Part shown: positions 54,258 to 64,000 of the stretch, piece by piece | Layout of the letters: each line of letters starts with the position of its first letter | How positions within the stretch are numbered: position 1 is the first letter of the stretch | NCBI RefSeq assembly: GCF_000744375.1 | Contig: NZ_JQLU01000004.1 | Span: 62,001-126,000, forward strand | Reading direction: 5' to 3' | Source of the DNA: Carnobacterium gallinarum DSM 4847 | GTDB lineage: Bacteria; Bacillota; Bacilli; Lactobacillales; Carnobacteriaceae | DNA: 64,000 bases | Made by a program: the position numbers and the translations under genes | The notes under the pieces: generated by a model | The model's database searches: none | What the model was told of the DNA's origin: nothing | What the model saw: the letters and a program-made list of their open reading frames with translations, nothing else

Positions 54258-54899
54258 ATGGTACGTTTAAATGTGAATCCTACCCGCATGGAGCTTTCTA
54301 AATTAAAGAAACGCTTAACAACTGCAACAAGGGGACATAAATTATTAAAAGATAAACAAGATGAATTGATGCGTCGTTTTATTTTGTTAATTCGTAAAAA
54401 TAATGTGCTACGTTCTGAAGTAGAGGAACGTTTAACAGCAGGTATGCAATCTTTTGTCATGGCCAAAGCGCTTTTAAATGAAGCTTTTATTGAAGAATTA
54501 GTTGTGGTTCCACCAAAGAATGTCACGTTAGATATTTATGAAAAAAATATTATGAGTGTTGTTGTGCCAGTTATGAATTTTTCATATGAAGAAACGAAAA
54601 TAGATGAAGAAGAGGAAAATCAGCTGCGTTATGGGTACTTAAATTCTAATAGCGAGCTGGATCAGTCTATTTCTGAAATGTCACAAGTAATGCCCAACTT
54701 ATTAGAATTGTCAGAAATTGAAAAAACATGTCAGTTAATGGCAAATGAAATTGAAAAAACCAGAAGACGTGTAAATGCTTTAGAATATATGACTATTCCT
54801 CAATTAGAGGAAACGATCCGTTATATTCAAATGAAATTAGAAGAAAATGAACGAGCGAGCATTACTCGTTTAATGAAAGTTAAAGATATGGGTAAGTAA
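54258..54899 (+). CDS. ntpD: V-type sodium ATPase subunit D (NtpD)
   Basis: A 213-residue rotor axle: two long helices (about 8-75 and 130-205) forming a coiled coil, with [17 protein letters not shown] at the start and [16 protein letters not shown] near the end as the family signature. It sits 7 bp after ntpB. Last of the contiguous ATPase genes. Confidence 0.96.
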   Translation: MVRLNVNPTRMELSKLKKRLTTATRGHKLLKDKQDELMRRFILLIRKNNVLRSEVEERLTAGMQSFVMAKALLNEAFIEELVVVPPKNVTLDIYEKNIMSVVVPVMNFSYEETKIDEEEENQLRYGYLNSNSELDQSISEMSQVMPNLLELSEIEKTCQLMANEIEKTRRRVNALEYMTIPQLEETIRYIQMKLEENERASITRLMKVKDMGK

Positions 54900-54911
54900 T
54901 AGAAATGATGG

Positions 54912-54960
54912 ATCCAATAATAAGGCTGCAATTCTCTCCTTATTGTTGGATTTATTTGTT
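54912..54960 (+). terminator. Terminator between ntpD and ntpJ
   Basis: ATCCAATAATAAGG pairs with CCTTATTGTTGGAT (one G-U), then TTTATTTGTTT. It may only partly stop transcription. Confidence 0.65.
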
Positions 54961-55073
54961 TATAAAATAACTAGGAAAAACTAAGTGAAGAAGGTATAAT
55001 CAAAGTTAAGATAAAACATATTAATAGATAAATAACTAAAATTTATTTAATATTGCCATAGGAGTGAGAAAAG

Positions 55074-56435
55074 GTGACGAGAAAAAGGCGCTTGAAGCAA
55101 CGGTATTGGAAAGCTTCGCCAGTTCAAGTTTTAGCATTAGGTTTTTTAGGAACAATTTTATTAGGTGGGATTTTGTTATCTTTACCCTTTGCTTCACAGG
55201 CCAATGAAGCGACTAATTTTTTAGATGCATTATTTACGGCAACTTCAGCCGTCTGCGTAACAGGCTTGGTTACTTTGAATACTGCTGCTCATTGGAGTAT
55301 TGCTGGGAAATTAATAATTATGCTTTTAATTGAAATCGGTGGTTTAGGCTTTATGTCCTTCACAATATTGATTTTTTTAATTTCAAGAAAAAAAGTCAAT
55401 TTACGAATGCGGATTTTAATGAAAGAAGCATTGAATTTAGATCAATTATCTGGTGGGATTAAGCTAATTATTTATATTATTAAATTTGCAATTGGTGTGC
55501 AACTCATTGGTGCGATGATTTTAAGTATTGATTTTATTCCACGTTATGGTGTTTTAAAAGGATTGTTTTTTAGTGTGTTTCATTCAATTTCAGCGTTTTG
55601 TAATGCTGGTTTTGATTTATTCGGTAATAGTTTGGAATCGTTTCAAAGTAATCCATTGGTCATTGGTGTATTAAGCTTTTTAATTATTGCAGGTGGACTT
55701 GGATTTATTGTTTGGCGTGATTTGTTAACGTATCAAAAAAATAAACGTCTTTCTTTTCATACAAAGTTAACTTTGCGAGTGACGGGAGTGTTATTATTAG
55801 GTGGTTTTATTTTATTCCTAGTAACAGAAGCTAATTTAGGACAGATGGATAAATTATCATTTGGCAATCGTTTATTGAATACATTTTTCTTAACGGTGAC
55901 GCCAAGAACAGCTGGCTTTAACAGTATTCCATATCATGATTTGTCACTTGCAGGTATTCTAATTACTTGTTTTCTAATGTATATTGGGGGCTCGTCAGGT
56001 TCAACAGCGGGAGGGTTAAAAACGTCAACTTTTGGAATTCTAGTGATGCATGCTTACTCCATTTTTAAAGGTCGTGAAACCACTCAATTCTTAGATCGTT
56101 CGATTAATATTAAAGTAATAAACCGTGCTTTTGTATTACTATTTATTACAATGACTACTATTACAACGGCGATTATTCTGCTTAGTATGACAGAAAAAAT
56201 TCCGACTGGATTTGGGATTGAATATATTGTTTTTGAAGTTTTTTCGGCTTTTGGAACGGTAGGAGTTACATTGGGATTAACGCCAGATTTAACTAGTATT
56301 GGAAAAGTAGTTATTATGTCATTGATGTTCATGGGACGAGTTGGAATTTTCACTATTTTACTGGCATTGGTTAAACGTGACCATGAAACAAATGTGAAAT
56401 TTAAATACCCGGAAGAAAATGCGATTATTGGCTAA
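55074..56435 (+). CDS. ntpJ: KtrB/NtpJ-type sodium-coupled potassium uptake protein
   Basis: A 453-residue membrane protein of the Trk/Ktr/HKT superfamily. Four pore-loop repeats can be read: TSAVCVTGLV, HSISAFCNAGFDL, TPRTAGFNS and FSAFGTVGVTLG, each with the selectivity-filter Gly. In E. hirae the K+ uptake gene ntpJ is the last gene of the ntp operon; the same place here, 175 bp after ntpD, supports the name. Starts with GTG 55074 after GGAGTGAGAAAAG. It needs a KtrA-type partner encoded elsewhere. Confidence 0.9.
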   Translation: MTRKRRLKQRYWKASPVQVLALGFLGTILLGGILLSLPFASQANEATNFLDALFTATSAVCVTGLVTLNTAAHWSIAGKLIIMLLIEIGGLGFMSFTILIFLISRKKVNLRMRILMKEALNLDQLSGGIKLIIYIIKFAIGVQLIGAMILSIDFIPRYGVLKGLFFSVFHSISAFCNAGFDLFGNSLESFQSNPLVIGVLSFLIIAGGLGFIVWRDLLTYQKNKRLSFHTKLTLRVTGVLLLGGFILFLVTEANLGQMDKLSFGNRLLNTFFLTVTPRTAGFNSIPYHDLSLAGILITCFLMYIGGSSGSTAGGLKTSTFGILVMHAYSIFKGRETTQFLDRSINIKVINRAFVLLFITMTTITTAIILLSMTEKIPTGFGIEYIVFEVFSAFGTVGVTLGLTPDLTSIGKVVIMSLMFMGRVGIFTILLALVKRDHETNVKFKYPEENAIIG

Positions 56436-56528
56436 ACATTCATAGAAATAAGGGGTTAAACTAGCTTTTATGTAGTCGATTCGCTACTATTAATACTATA
56501 AACTGAAGAGGATAAAGTAGGTGACGAG

Positions 56529-57875
56529 ATGACAGTAGAGGTTGAAAAGAAAAAGAAAACAGCATTGGTTTTAGGTGGTGGTGGTGCCAGAGGAGCCTAT
56601 CAAATTGGTGTTTGGCAAGCTTTGATTGAACTAGGCATTAAGTTTGAGATTGTAACAGGAACATCTGTCGGGGCATTAAATGGTGGTTTAATCGTTCAAG
56701 GAGATTACGAAGCAGCATTAGAAATGTGGCAGCAGATTGAAACCAATCATGTTTTAGAATTTGAAACCCCTGTAAATGCGACTAGTTTTAGAGGCTATCA
56801 ACAAACTGTTGGAGCATTTATTTTCAATGCTTTTCGTAAGAAAGGAATCAGTGCATCGCCTTTAAAAGAGACCATTATTGAAGGCTTATTAGATGAAGAA
56901 CGAATGCGCAGTAAAAAAATTGATTTTGGAATTGCTTTGACTGAATTTCCATCGATGCGTCAAAAATTTATCTTTTTAGATGAAATTCCAAAAGGATTGG
57001 TTAGTTCGTATTTATTAGGAAGTGCTTCATTTTTCCCTGCAATGCAACCTACACGAATTGGTGAAAAATTATATGTAGATGGTGGATACCATGATAATAT
57101 TCCGATTGATTTAGCGTTATCTAAAGGTGCGACTAATTTAATTGTGGTAGATGTTAAAGGTCCAGGCATTACCAAATCAATTTCTGTGCCAGCGGATTGC
57201 CAAGTGCAAGAAATCGTGAGTAAATGGCCATTAGGAGCCGTGTTGCTTTTTGATGGTGCTCGTTCTAAGGTGAATATCAATTTAGGCTATTTAGAGACCT
57301 TAAAAAGCTACCAACGTTTATCGGGTAGCTGGTATAGTTTTAAAAATGCAGATGTACAACAACATCAAAAGCATTTTTATCAAGCATTTCGGGAACTGTT
57401 AAATCAACAGCCGACAGACTTCGTTAGTCAGTTCGTGGGAAATGAAAAAAATCAAGAATATTTACTAAAACGATTAAGAAGCGCTTGGCGTGGTCGAATT
57501 GGAAAGCTTGAGCTAAGCTATGCCCTTCATGAGTTAACAGCTAAAATGTTACACATTGAACCAACTAAAATTTATCGTTTTCCTGAATTTAATCAGTTGA
57601 TTTTGACAAAAATTCAACAACTTCAAGAAAAAAATAGTGTGACTGAGAATGAACTAGAGATGATCTATAGTGGTGAGGAATGGTTAGATCGCTATTCTCA
57701 AGAAATTCCGTTTATTTCAGATCAAAAAATGGTGCTTTATTTTGTCACCTTGTTGGAAAATAATCAAGAGCAGTTAAGCCAGTCACGCAATCTACAATGG
57801 CTGATTTATCGGAAACCAGTGGCATTTATGATGGCAGCTTATTTATATTATTTACGTGGGAAGTTAGATGAATAA
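56529..57875 (+). CDS. Patatin-like phospholipase family protein
   Basis: A 448-residue protein. The patatin domain (about 10-220) has the oxyanion loop GGGGARGAYQIG, nucleophile GTSVGALNG and the catalytic Asp in VDGGYHDN, so the Ser-Asp dyad is complete. The C-terminal 220 residues are helical and unassigned. No signal peptide is seen, so lipid hydrolysis would be on the cytoplasmic side of the membrane. The gene is alone between ntpJ and the ydbC-like gene. Confidence 0.88.
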   Translation: MTVEVEKKKKTALVLGGGGARGAYQIGVWQALIELGIKFEIVTGTSVGALNGGLIVQGDYEAALEMWQQIETNHVLEFETPVNATSFRGYQQTVGAFIFNAFRKKGISASPLKETIIEGLLDEERMRSKKIDFGIALTEFPSMRQKFIFLDEIPKGLVSSYLLGSASFFPAMQPTRIGEKLYVDGGYHDNIPIDLALSKGATNLIVVDVKGPGITKSISVPADCQVQEIVSKWPLGAVLLFDGARSKVNINLGYLETLKSYQRLSGSWYSFKNADVQQHQKHFYQAFRELLNQQPTDFVSQFVGNEKNQEYLLKRLRSAWRGRIGKLELSYALHELTAKMLHIEPTKIYRFPEFNQLILTKIQQLQEKNSVTENELEMIYSGEEWLDRYSQEIPFISDQKMVLYFVTLLENNQEQLSQSRNLQWLIYRKPVAFMMAAYLYYLRGKLDE

Positions 57876-57991
57876 ATTTTCTCAGTAAAAAGTCTATAAT
57901 CGAAGCGGATTTTATGGTACACTAACAAATGAATTTTTAAATGTTGAGTTTGCAAAATAAAAGGTGATTTTAGTCGATTGGATGGTGAAAA

Positions 57992-58216
57992 ATGGCAAAA
58001 GAATTTTCATTTGAAATTATGGAAGAAATTGCAGTTCTTTCTGAGAATGCCAAAGGTTGGAAAAAAGAACTAAACTTAGTAAGCTGGAATGGCAATCCGC
58101 CCAAGTTTGATTTGCGTGATTGGGATTCTGAACATGAAAAAATGGGTAAAGGTTTGACGCTATCGAATGAAGAAGTCAAAGGGTTAAAACAAGCATTAGC
58201 CGCTATTGATATTTAA
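57992..58216 (+). CDS. PC4/YdbC-like single-stranded DNA-binding protein
   Basis: A 74-residue protein nearly the same in pattern as Lactococcus lactis YdbC, a PC4-type transcription coactivator fold that binds single-stranded DNA: FEIMEEIAVLSENAKGWKKE, LNLVSWNGNPPKFDLRDW and HEKMGKGLTLSNEEV. It probably acts in DNA repair or transcription. AAGGTG..GGTG precede the start. It lies 15 bp before yicC, and may share its transcript. Confidence 0.9.
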   Translation: MAKEFSFEIMEEIAVLSENAKGWKKELNLVSWNGNPPKFDLRDWDSEHEKMGKGLTLSNEEVKGLKQALAAIDI

Positions 58217-58231
58217 GGGAGATGGAAGCTT

Positions 58232-59116
58232 ATGAAGAGTATGACTGGTTTTGGTCGAGCTTCTATTAGTCGTTTAGATTATCAAATTGATATTGAAATT
58301 AAGTCAATCAATCATCGCTTTTTAGAAATTGTTGCTCGGATGCCTAAAGAATTAAATTTTATGGAGCTACCGATCAAAAAACAATTAGGCAGTCAATTAA
58401 AACGTGGTCGAGTTGAAGTATATGTCAATTTTAAAAAGAGCGTTAGTGGTCAAAAAGAGTTAGTTGTAAATTGGTCATTGGTTGATGAAGCGGTTCATTT
58501 TGTAACGGAAGCAAAAGAACGTTATGCTGCTCAACCAGACATTGATTTTTCAGCTAGTTTGCCACAATTATTTGCTTCAGATGATTTTCTAATGATTCAA
58601 GAGCAAGATTTAGATGAAGCGACTATTGAGCCGTTAATTAGTGAAGCGGCTGAAGCGGCTTTAGCTGAATTGGTTTTAAATCGTGAAGCGGAAGGTTTGC
58701 GTTTAAAAGAACATTTGCTCAACCATGTTGCTGCTTTTAAAGAAGCAATTGGTCAGATTGTTGTGATGACGGATTTATTTGAAGCTCACTATCGAACGCG
58801 ATTAGAAAATCGTTTAAATGAAGTCTTAGGGAATTTGGTGGATGAACCTCGTTTATTGACTGAACTAGCTGTCTTGTTAGAAAAAGCAGACATTCATGAA
58901 GAGTTAGAACGCTTAGATAGCCATGTGATTCATCTTACTAAACTGCTAGAAAAGCAAGAACCAGTGGGGCGTGAGTTGGATTTTCTTATTCAAGAAATGA
59001 ATCGGGAAGTCAATACAATTGGGTCAAAAGCCAATCAGTTAAAATTATCAGATACAGTGATTCTAATGAAAACTGAGTTGGAAAAAATTAGAGAACAAGT
59101 TCAAAATATTGAATAA
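58232..59116 (+). CDS. yicC: YicC/YloC family endoribonuclease
   Basis: A 294-residue YicC protein. KSMTGFGRASISRLDYQIDI at the start and ELDFLIQEMNREVNTIGSKA near the end are the two family blocks; YicC homologues cleave RNA as oligomers. It stands next to gmk and rpoZ as in most Firmicutes (yicC/yloC-gmk-rpoZ-coaBC-priA), an arrangement kept here in full. Confidence 0.94.
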   Translation: MKSMTGFGRASISRLDYQIDIEIKSINHRFLEIVARMPKELNFMELPIKKQLGSQLKRGRVEVYVNFKKSVSGQKELVVNWSLVDEAVHFVTEAKERYAAQPDIDFSASLPQLFASDDFLMIQEQDLDEATIEPLISEAAEAALAELVLNREAEGLRLKEHLLNHVAAFKEAIGQIVVMTDLFEAHYRTRLENRLNEVLGNLVDEPRLLTELAVLLEKADIHEELERLDSHVIHLTKLLEKQEPVGRELDFLIQEMNREVNTIGSKANQLKLSDTVILMKTELEKIREQVQNIE

Positions 59117-59140
59117 AGTACAGCATAGAGAGGGATTTAA

Positions 59141-59758
<618 letters not shown>

Positions 59759-59763
59759 ATAAT

Positions 59764-59979
59764 ATGATGCTAGAACCGTCTATTGATAACTTGTTAGAAA
59801 AAATTGATTCAAAATATTCGTTGGTGATTATTGCTAGTAAACGCGCGCACCAATTACATGCTAAAGATATGCCTTTATTGGAAAAATATGATTCTCATAA
59901 AAATGTTGGAAAAGCGTTAGAAGAAGTTAACGCTGGCGATTTAGTGATTGATCCAACAACTGTTGGACCAGAAGAGTAG
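59764..59979 (+). CDS. rpoZ: DNA-directed RNA polymerase subunit omega
   Basis: A 71-residue omega subunit. MLEPSIDNLLEKIDSKYSLV, then IIASKRAHQLHAKDM is the family core. Two ATG codons follow one another (59764, 59767); either could serve. It lies 5 bp after gmk and is surely cotranscribed. Omega helps assemble and stabilise the beta' subunit. Confidence 0.95.
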   Translation: MMLEPSIDNLLEKIDSKYSLVIIASKRAHQLHAKDMPLLEKYDSHKNVGKALEEVNAGDLVIDPTTVGPEE

Positions 59980-60000
59980 ACTGATCGTTGTACGACTCCT

Positions 60001-60033
60001 AAAGTTAGCGCTGAAAAGCCTAACTTTTTTTTG
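60001..60033 (+). terminator. Terminator after rpoZ
   Basis: AAAGTTAG (60001-60008) with CTAACTTT (60020-60027), followed by seven more T. It uncouples coaBC-priA from gmk-rpoZ. Confidence 0.8.
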
Positions 60034-60200
60034 TCTAGTTTCTTTTGAATAAAACCGACTTATATAAACTTATGAAACAGGCAAAGAACTAGATTTCTCA
60101 TTCCAATTAGGTTTGAGAGTTTTTTTATTTTTAGCTCTCATAAAATTTGAATCAAAATAGGCAGCTCGCTAATGATAGAGTTGAAAGGATGTCGATAGAA

Positions 60201-60626
60201 ATGGGAGAATACAGTACGCACTTTGGTATTTATGGAGTCAGTTTTAAAGAAGAAAAACTATTATGTATTCAGAAAGCAACTGGACCTTATCAAAATCGTT
60301 TTGATTTGCCAGGAGGAAGTCAAAAGCCCTTTGAAAGTCTTGTCGATACACTAAAAAGAGAAGTGAGGGAAGAAACGAGCTATTTTGTTGTTAACTATGA
60401 AAATGTTCGTTGTTACGATACTTTTGTTCAACAATCAGGAAATCAGAACCTTGTGCATCATGTTTTTGTTCTATATGATATTGAAGTGAAAGAACAAGAG
60501 CATCGGTTCGAGGTGGTAGAAGAAAATGATTCCTTAGGTAGTTTATGGATAGAGCTAGATAGTCTAACAATCGCCAATTCATCACCAGTTATTTTAAAAT
60601 TAATTGAAGAATTTAAAAGCAAGTAA
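60201..60626 (+). CDS. NUDIX hydrolase
   Basis: A 141-residue NUDIX protein. The NUDIX box reads GGSQKPFESLVDTLKREVRE followed by ETSY, matching G-x5-E-x7-REUxEExxU. Substrate is unknown. ATG 60201 follows AAAGGATG at proper distance; in-frame upstream codons (TTG 60147, ATG 60189) lack a site. It interrupts the otherwise conserved rpoZ-coaBC order, so it is an insertion here. Confidence 0.87.
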   Translation: MGEYSTHFGIYGVSFKEEKLLCIQKATGPYQNRFDLPGGSQKPFESLVDTLKREVREETSYFVVNYENVRCYDTFVQQSGNQNLVHHVFVLYDIEVKEQEHRFEVVEENDSLGSLWIELDSLTIANSSPVILKLIEEFKSK

Positions 60627-60993
60627 ACATGTTCATTGGTTAGTAAAAGAATAGGCAAATCATAGGAATTTTGTAGAATGTAGTAGAAAGTTAGCTAAGC
60701 TAACAGATATTCTAAAGTTTGGAATTCTTATTGGAAAGATCTAGTGAAGATTAGTTGTTAGTTTTAAGACAAGTTAGTGTAAGGAAGTTTCCTAAAAATA
60801 GAATAATTGCTTAAAACAAATACTAAATTAGCTGTTTTTCAAGACAAATGTGGTATTTTCTAGTAGAATAGACAAGATAGTTAAAATAGTGAATAAAAAA
60901 GTATGAGAATCAAAGAGAGTGCTTATTTTTCATAGACAACTAAAAAATAAAATTTAAACGAAAAATTTCCGTATGTGAAGGGAGAATTTGACC
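60627..60993. other. Gene-free region before coaBC
   Basis: AT-rich, no reading frame, no recognised RNA or repeat. It probably contains the coaBC-priA promoter, but no box pair stands out. Confidence 0.5.
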
Positions 60994-62205
60994 ATGTTAG
61001 CAGGTAAGAAAGTCGCTTTATATGTAACTGGTGGAATTGCCGTTTATAAAGTTTGTGATTTAACCCGAAAATTAATTAAAGCTGGTGCTGAAGTGAAAGT
61101 TGCAATGACTGAATCAGCAACGCAATTTGTAGCGCCATTAACCTTTCAAGTATTAAGTAAAAATGATGTTTATTTAGATACCTTTGATGAAAAAATTAGT
61201 AGTGAAGTTGCACATATTCATTTGGCTGATTGGTCTGATTTAGCGATTATTGCTCCGGCAACGGCTAATAGTATCGCCAAACTTGCGAATGGAATTGCAG
61301 ATGATTTTGTCTCGACAGCGCTATTAGCCACAACAGCCCCAATATATATTGTTCCAGCAATGAATCAGCATATGTTAGAAAATCCAGCAACGGTTCGTAA
61401 TTTAAAAACAATTGCATTAGATGGAAGACGTGTGATTGAACCGGCAACTGGTTTTTTAGCAGAAGGTTATGAAGGGCGTGGACGTTTGCCTGAACCAGCA
61501 GATATTATAACTGAAATTGAATTAGATTTAACCCAAAGACAAGCTGATTTGCCTTTGAAAGGAAGAAAAATGATTGTCACAGCTGGTGGTACAAAAGAAC
61601 GAATTGATCCTGTTCGCTTCATTACCAATGATTCTTCTGGAAAAATGGGCTATAGTTTAGCAATTGCGGCACGTGATTTAGGAGCAGAGGTTTATTTGAT
61701 TTCTGCAAGTCAGCTATTGCCAAATCCAGTAGGAATAACTGTAATTCCTGTTGAAACTTCTAGTGAAATGGAGACAGCTATTTTAACGGAGTTTGATACA
61801 ACAGATATTGTCATTATGGCAGCTGCAGTTTCAGATTATAAACCAGCAAATGAAGTCAAAGAAAAAATTAAAAAATCAGATGCTAAAATGACCATAGAAT
61901 TATTAAAAACAACTGATATTTTGGCTGAACTAGGTCAGAAGAAAAAGCAACAGTTTTTAGTTGGATTTGCAGCTGAAACAACCAATATTGCAACATATGC
62001 AATGGGAAAATTAGAAAAGAAAAAGGCAGATATGATTGTTGCAAATGATGTATCACAACCTCATGCAGGCTTTAATAAAGATACGAATGAAGTGACTATT
62101 TATAGCAAATTAGCAGAGCCGATTGCATTATCAGTTAGAAGTAAAGCTGAGATTGCTAAAGGTATTTTAGCAGTTGTTTTAGAACAGCTCAATCGTAAAA
62201 ATTAG
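60994..62205 (+). CDS. coaBC: Bifunctional phosphopantothenoylcysteine decarboxylase / phosphopantothenate-cysteine ligase
   Basis: A 403-residue fusion enzyme for two steps of coenzyme A synthesis. The N-terminal flavin-dependent CoaC domain (about 1-180) has YVTGGIAVYK, the catalytic His in HIHLADW and the PAMN motif. The CoaB ligase (about 185-400) has TAGGTKERIDPVRFITNDSS and AAAVSDYKPA. ATG 60994 with AGGGAG nine bases upstream is chosen over the in-frame TTG at 60988. Confidence 0.96.
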   Translation: MLAGKKVALYVTGGIAVYKVCDLTRKLIKAGAEVKVAMTESATQFVAPLTFQVLSKNDVYLDTFDEKISSEVAHIHLADWSDLAIIAPATANSIAKLANGIADDFVSTALLATTAPIYIVPAMNQHMLENPATVRNLKTIALDGRRVIEPATGFLAEGYEGRGRLPEPADIITEIELDLTQRQADLPLKGRKMIVTAGGTKERIDPVRFITNDSSGKMGYSLAIAARDLGAEVYLISASQLLPNPVGITVIPVETSSEMETAILTEFDTTDIVIMAAAVSDYKPANEVKEKIKKSDAKMTIELLKTTDILAELGQKKKQQFLVGFAAETTNIATYAMGKLEKKKADMIVANDVSQPHAGFNKDTNEVTIYSKLAEPIALSVRSKAEIAKGILAVVLEQLNRKN

Positions 62206-62229
62206 CAGATGAAGAGGGTGTGAATGTAA

Positions 62230-64000
62230 ATGGTGTCAATTGCAAAGGTTATTGTAGATGTCCCAACAATGCAAACCAATCAGCCCTATGATTATGGTGT
62301 TCCAAGTGAATTTGAGAAGCAACTGACTAGAGGAATGCGTGTTGAAGTTCCTTTTGGTAAAGGTGGTCGACGTGTTCAAGGTTTTGTGGTTGCGATTGTT
62401 CACTCAACAGATTACACAGGTGAATTAAAATATATTGCAAATCTAATGGATTTGAATCCAGTTTTAAATGATGAAATGTTAGCACTAGGACAAGAAATGG
62501 CGCGGACTACATTTGCCTTCCAAATTACTTGTCTGCAAACGATGTTGCCTAGTGTTATGCGTGCCAAATATGAAAAGAAAATTCGGTTGATTGATGAAAT
62601 TCCAGAGGAACTTTTTTTTAGTTTGTTTAAAGGACAAGCTGAAATTAGTTGGATAGAAGCTGAAGAACGTGAGATATTGCCTCAATTAATGGAATTGAAA
62701 AAAACGGATATGGTTGAAGTGATTTATGAAGTCCGAAATCAAGCTAGAGCAAAAAAACAACGGATGGTTAAAAGTTTACTTTCTTTTCAACAGGTAGAAG
62801 AAGAGCTAAATGCGTTAGGCAAGCGAGGCCCTAAACAGCAAGTCTTATTAAGTTATCTTCAATCATTGGGAGAAGAAGTGAAAAGTGTTGCAGAAATAAA
62901 AGCCACAACTTCCTTGACTGCTGCTAATTTAAAAGAGGCGGAAGTAAAAGGGTGGTTAGCTTTTTATGAAGAAGAAATTTACCGAGATCCTTTTAAAGAA
63001 CGTGAATTTAAGCAAACAGAAGCCTTTATCTTAAATGCTAGTCAGCAAGCGGCTATTACGCCAATATTAGCTGCTATGTCAGAAAATCGTGCTGAAACCT
63101 TTCTATTAAAAGGCGTTACAGGAAGCGGAAAAACAGAAGTCTACCTACAAACTATTGCTGAAACATTGCAACAAGGAAAAAGCGCCTTGATGTTAGTGCC
63201 AGAAATTGCTTTAACTCCTCAAATGGTGAATCATTTTAAAGGGCGTTTTGGTGATGAAGTTGCTGTGCTTCATAGTGGATTATCAGTAGGTGAAAAATAC
63301 GATGAGTGGCGCAAAATTGAGCGTGGTGAGGCAAAAGTTGTTGTCGGGGCTCGTTCGTCAATTTTTGCACCTGTAACGAATATTGGAGTTATTATTATTG
63401 ATGAAGAACATGAGGGTTCTTATAAACAAGACGAAAGCCCTCGTTATCATGCCCGTGATATTGCTTTGTGGCGGAGTCAATTCCATCATTGTCCAGTCAT
63501 ATTAGGTAGTGCTACGCCTTCATTGGAATCTCGTGCTAGGGCACAGAAAAATGTGTATACGTTATTAGAATTAACTGAAAGAGCCAACAAGAAGGCTCTG
63601 CCTGAAGTTGAGATTATTGATATGCGAGATGAATTAAAATTACAGAATCGTAGTAGTTTTTCATTGGTATTACAAGAAAAAATTCGTGATCGCATTGCCA
63701 AAAGAGAGCAAATCGTGTTATTGTTGAACAGGCGTGGCTATTCTTCATTTGTTATGTGCCGCGATTGTGGGTTTGTTTTACCTTGCCCAAACTGTGATAT
63801 CTCATTAACGTTACACATGGATACAAAAACAATGAAATGTCACTATTGTGGACATGAAGAGGGAATCCCTCATACGTGTCCAAGCTGTAAAGGTCATAAA
63901 ATTCGCTACTATGGAACTGGGACACAAAAAATTGAAGAAGAGTTACAAAGCTTAATTCCAGAAGCTTCGATTATTCGGATGGATGTAGATACAACTCGGA
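62230..64000 (+). CDS. priA: Primosomal protein N' / replication restart helicase PriA (3' end outside window)
   Basis: The frame is open to the last base, giving 590 visible residues of about 800. The N-terminal 3'-DNA-binding domain (ANVIVDVP-like AKVIVDVPTMQTNQPYDYGV) is followed by the helicase core: Walker A GVTGSGKTEVY, DEEH box IIIDEEHEGSYKQD, GSATPSLES and NRRGYSSF. The zinc-binding insert has four CxxC pairs (CRDC, CPNC, CHYC, CPSC). PriA reloads the replisome at stalled forks. It lies 24 bp after coaBC. Confidence 0.97.
   Translation, partial: MVSIAKVIVDVPTMQTNQPYDYGVPSEFEKQLTRGMRVEVPFGKGGRRVQGFVVAIVHSTDYTGELKYIANLMDLNPVLNDEMLALGQEMARTTFAFQITCLQTMLPSVMRAKYEKKIRLIDEIPEELFFSLFKGQAEISWIEAEEREILPQLMELKKTDMVEVIYEVRNQARAKKQRMVKSLLSFQQVEEELNALGKRGPKQQVLLSYLQSLGEEVKSVAEIKATTSLTAANLKEAEVKGWLAFYEEEIYRDPFKEREFKQTEAFILNASQQAAITPILAAMSENRAETFLLKGVTGSGKTEVYLQTIAETLQQGKSALMLVPEIALTPQMVNHFKGRFGDEVAVLHSGLSVGEKYDEWRKIERGEAKVVVGARSSIFAPVTNIGVIIIDEEHEGSYKQDESPRYHARDIALWRSQFHHCPVILGSATPSLESRARAQKNVYTLLELTERANKKALPEVEIIDMRDELKLQNRSSFSLVLQEKIRDRIAKREQIVLLLNRRGYSSFVMCRDCGFVLPCPNCDISLTLHMDTKTMKCHYCGHEEGIPHTCPSCKGHKIRYYGTGTQKIEEELQSLIPEASIIRMDVDTTR

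Noticed and set aside
57925-57960. Third copy of the shared terminator-loop repeat (TTTTTAAATGTTGA)
   Set aside because: Only a short match, with no stem around it. Likely chance in AT-rich sequence.

Overview
The window is low-GC Firmicute DNA from a Lactobacillales member. The best fit is Carnobacterium or a close Enterococcus/Vagococcus relative. This rests on gene content and order: a sodium-type V-ATPase operon ending in a KtrB/NtpJ gene as in Enterococcus hirae, an asd-dapA-rnjB block, CopB-type copper export, and OpuA plus OpuC osmolyte transporters. No rRNA, tRNA, CRISPR array, IS or prophage was seen. Most of the window is chromosomal core, with three decayed patches.

Layout. 1-3457: the end of an L-ascorbate utilisation cluster (ulaE, ulaF and a PRD-type regulator). 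3521-6812: acetyltransferase, rpsO and pnp, the last two with structured leaders. 6962-9705: birA, a HAD phosphatase and a secreted hydrolase. 10010-13770: asd-dapA-rnjB. 13820-14850: a frameshifted secreted-protein pseudogene and unreadable debris. 14902-17846: the OpuA betaine transporter on the minus strand. 18283-20581: HD hydrolase, acetyltransferase and LD-carboxypeptidase. 20788-22884: CopB with a clear CopY operator. 22885-24001: debris that reads as a decayed LXG (type VII secretion) toxin locus with an SMI1/KNR4 immunity remnant. It runs into an intact ORF that looks like a KptA N-terminus fused to a GNAT domain (23967-24599).

24709-30755: rhodanese, a nucleoid-associated protein, and a PucR-type regulator divergent from a permease and a cytosine-deaminase-like amidohydrolase. 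30756-35295: small genes, a possible small RNA, a lipoprotein, and a membrane Ser/Thr kinase divergent from an HTH protein. 35515-36362: a TPP riboswitch controlling thiT. 36504-43304: cardiolipin synthase, the OpuC operon and a DUF4026/DUF2314 protein. 43346-43742: an SOS-controlled YolD-like gene with two LexA boxes. 43836-46117: DegV and an aldo-keto reductase.

46209-56435: the ntp V-type ATPase operon (F-I-K-E-C-G-A-B-D), then ntpJ. It has its own promoter and a compact structured leader ending in a terminator-like stem, the most interesting regulatory feature here. NtpK keeps all five sodium-coordinating residues known from E. hirae, so sodium export is expected. Together with OpuA, OpuC, cardiolipin synthase and NtpJ this gives the window a strong salt and osmotic-stress theme. 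56529-64000: a patatin-like phospholipase, a PC4-like DNA-binding protein, yicC-gmk-rpoZ, a NUDIX protein, coaBC and the first part of priA, which runs off the right end.
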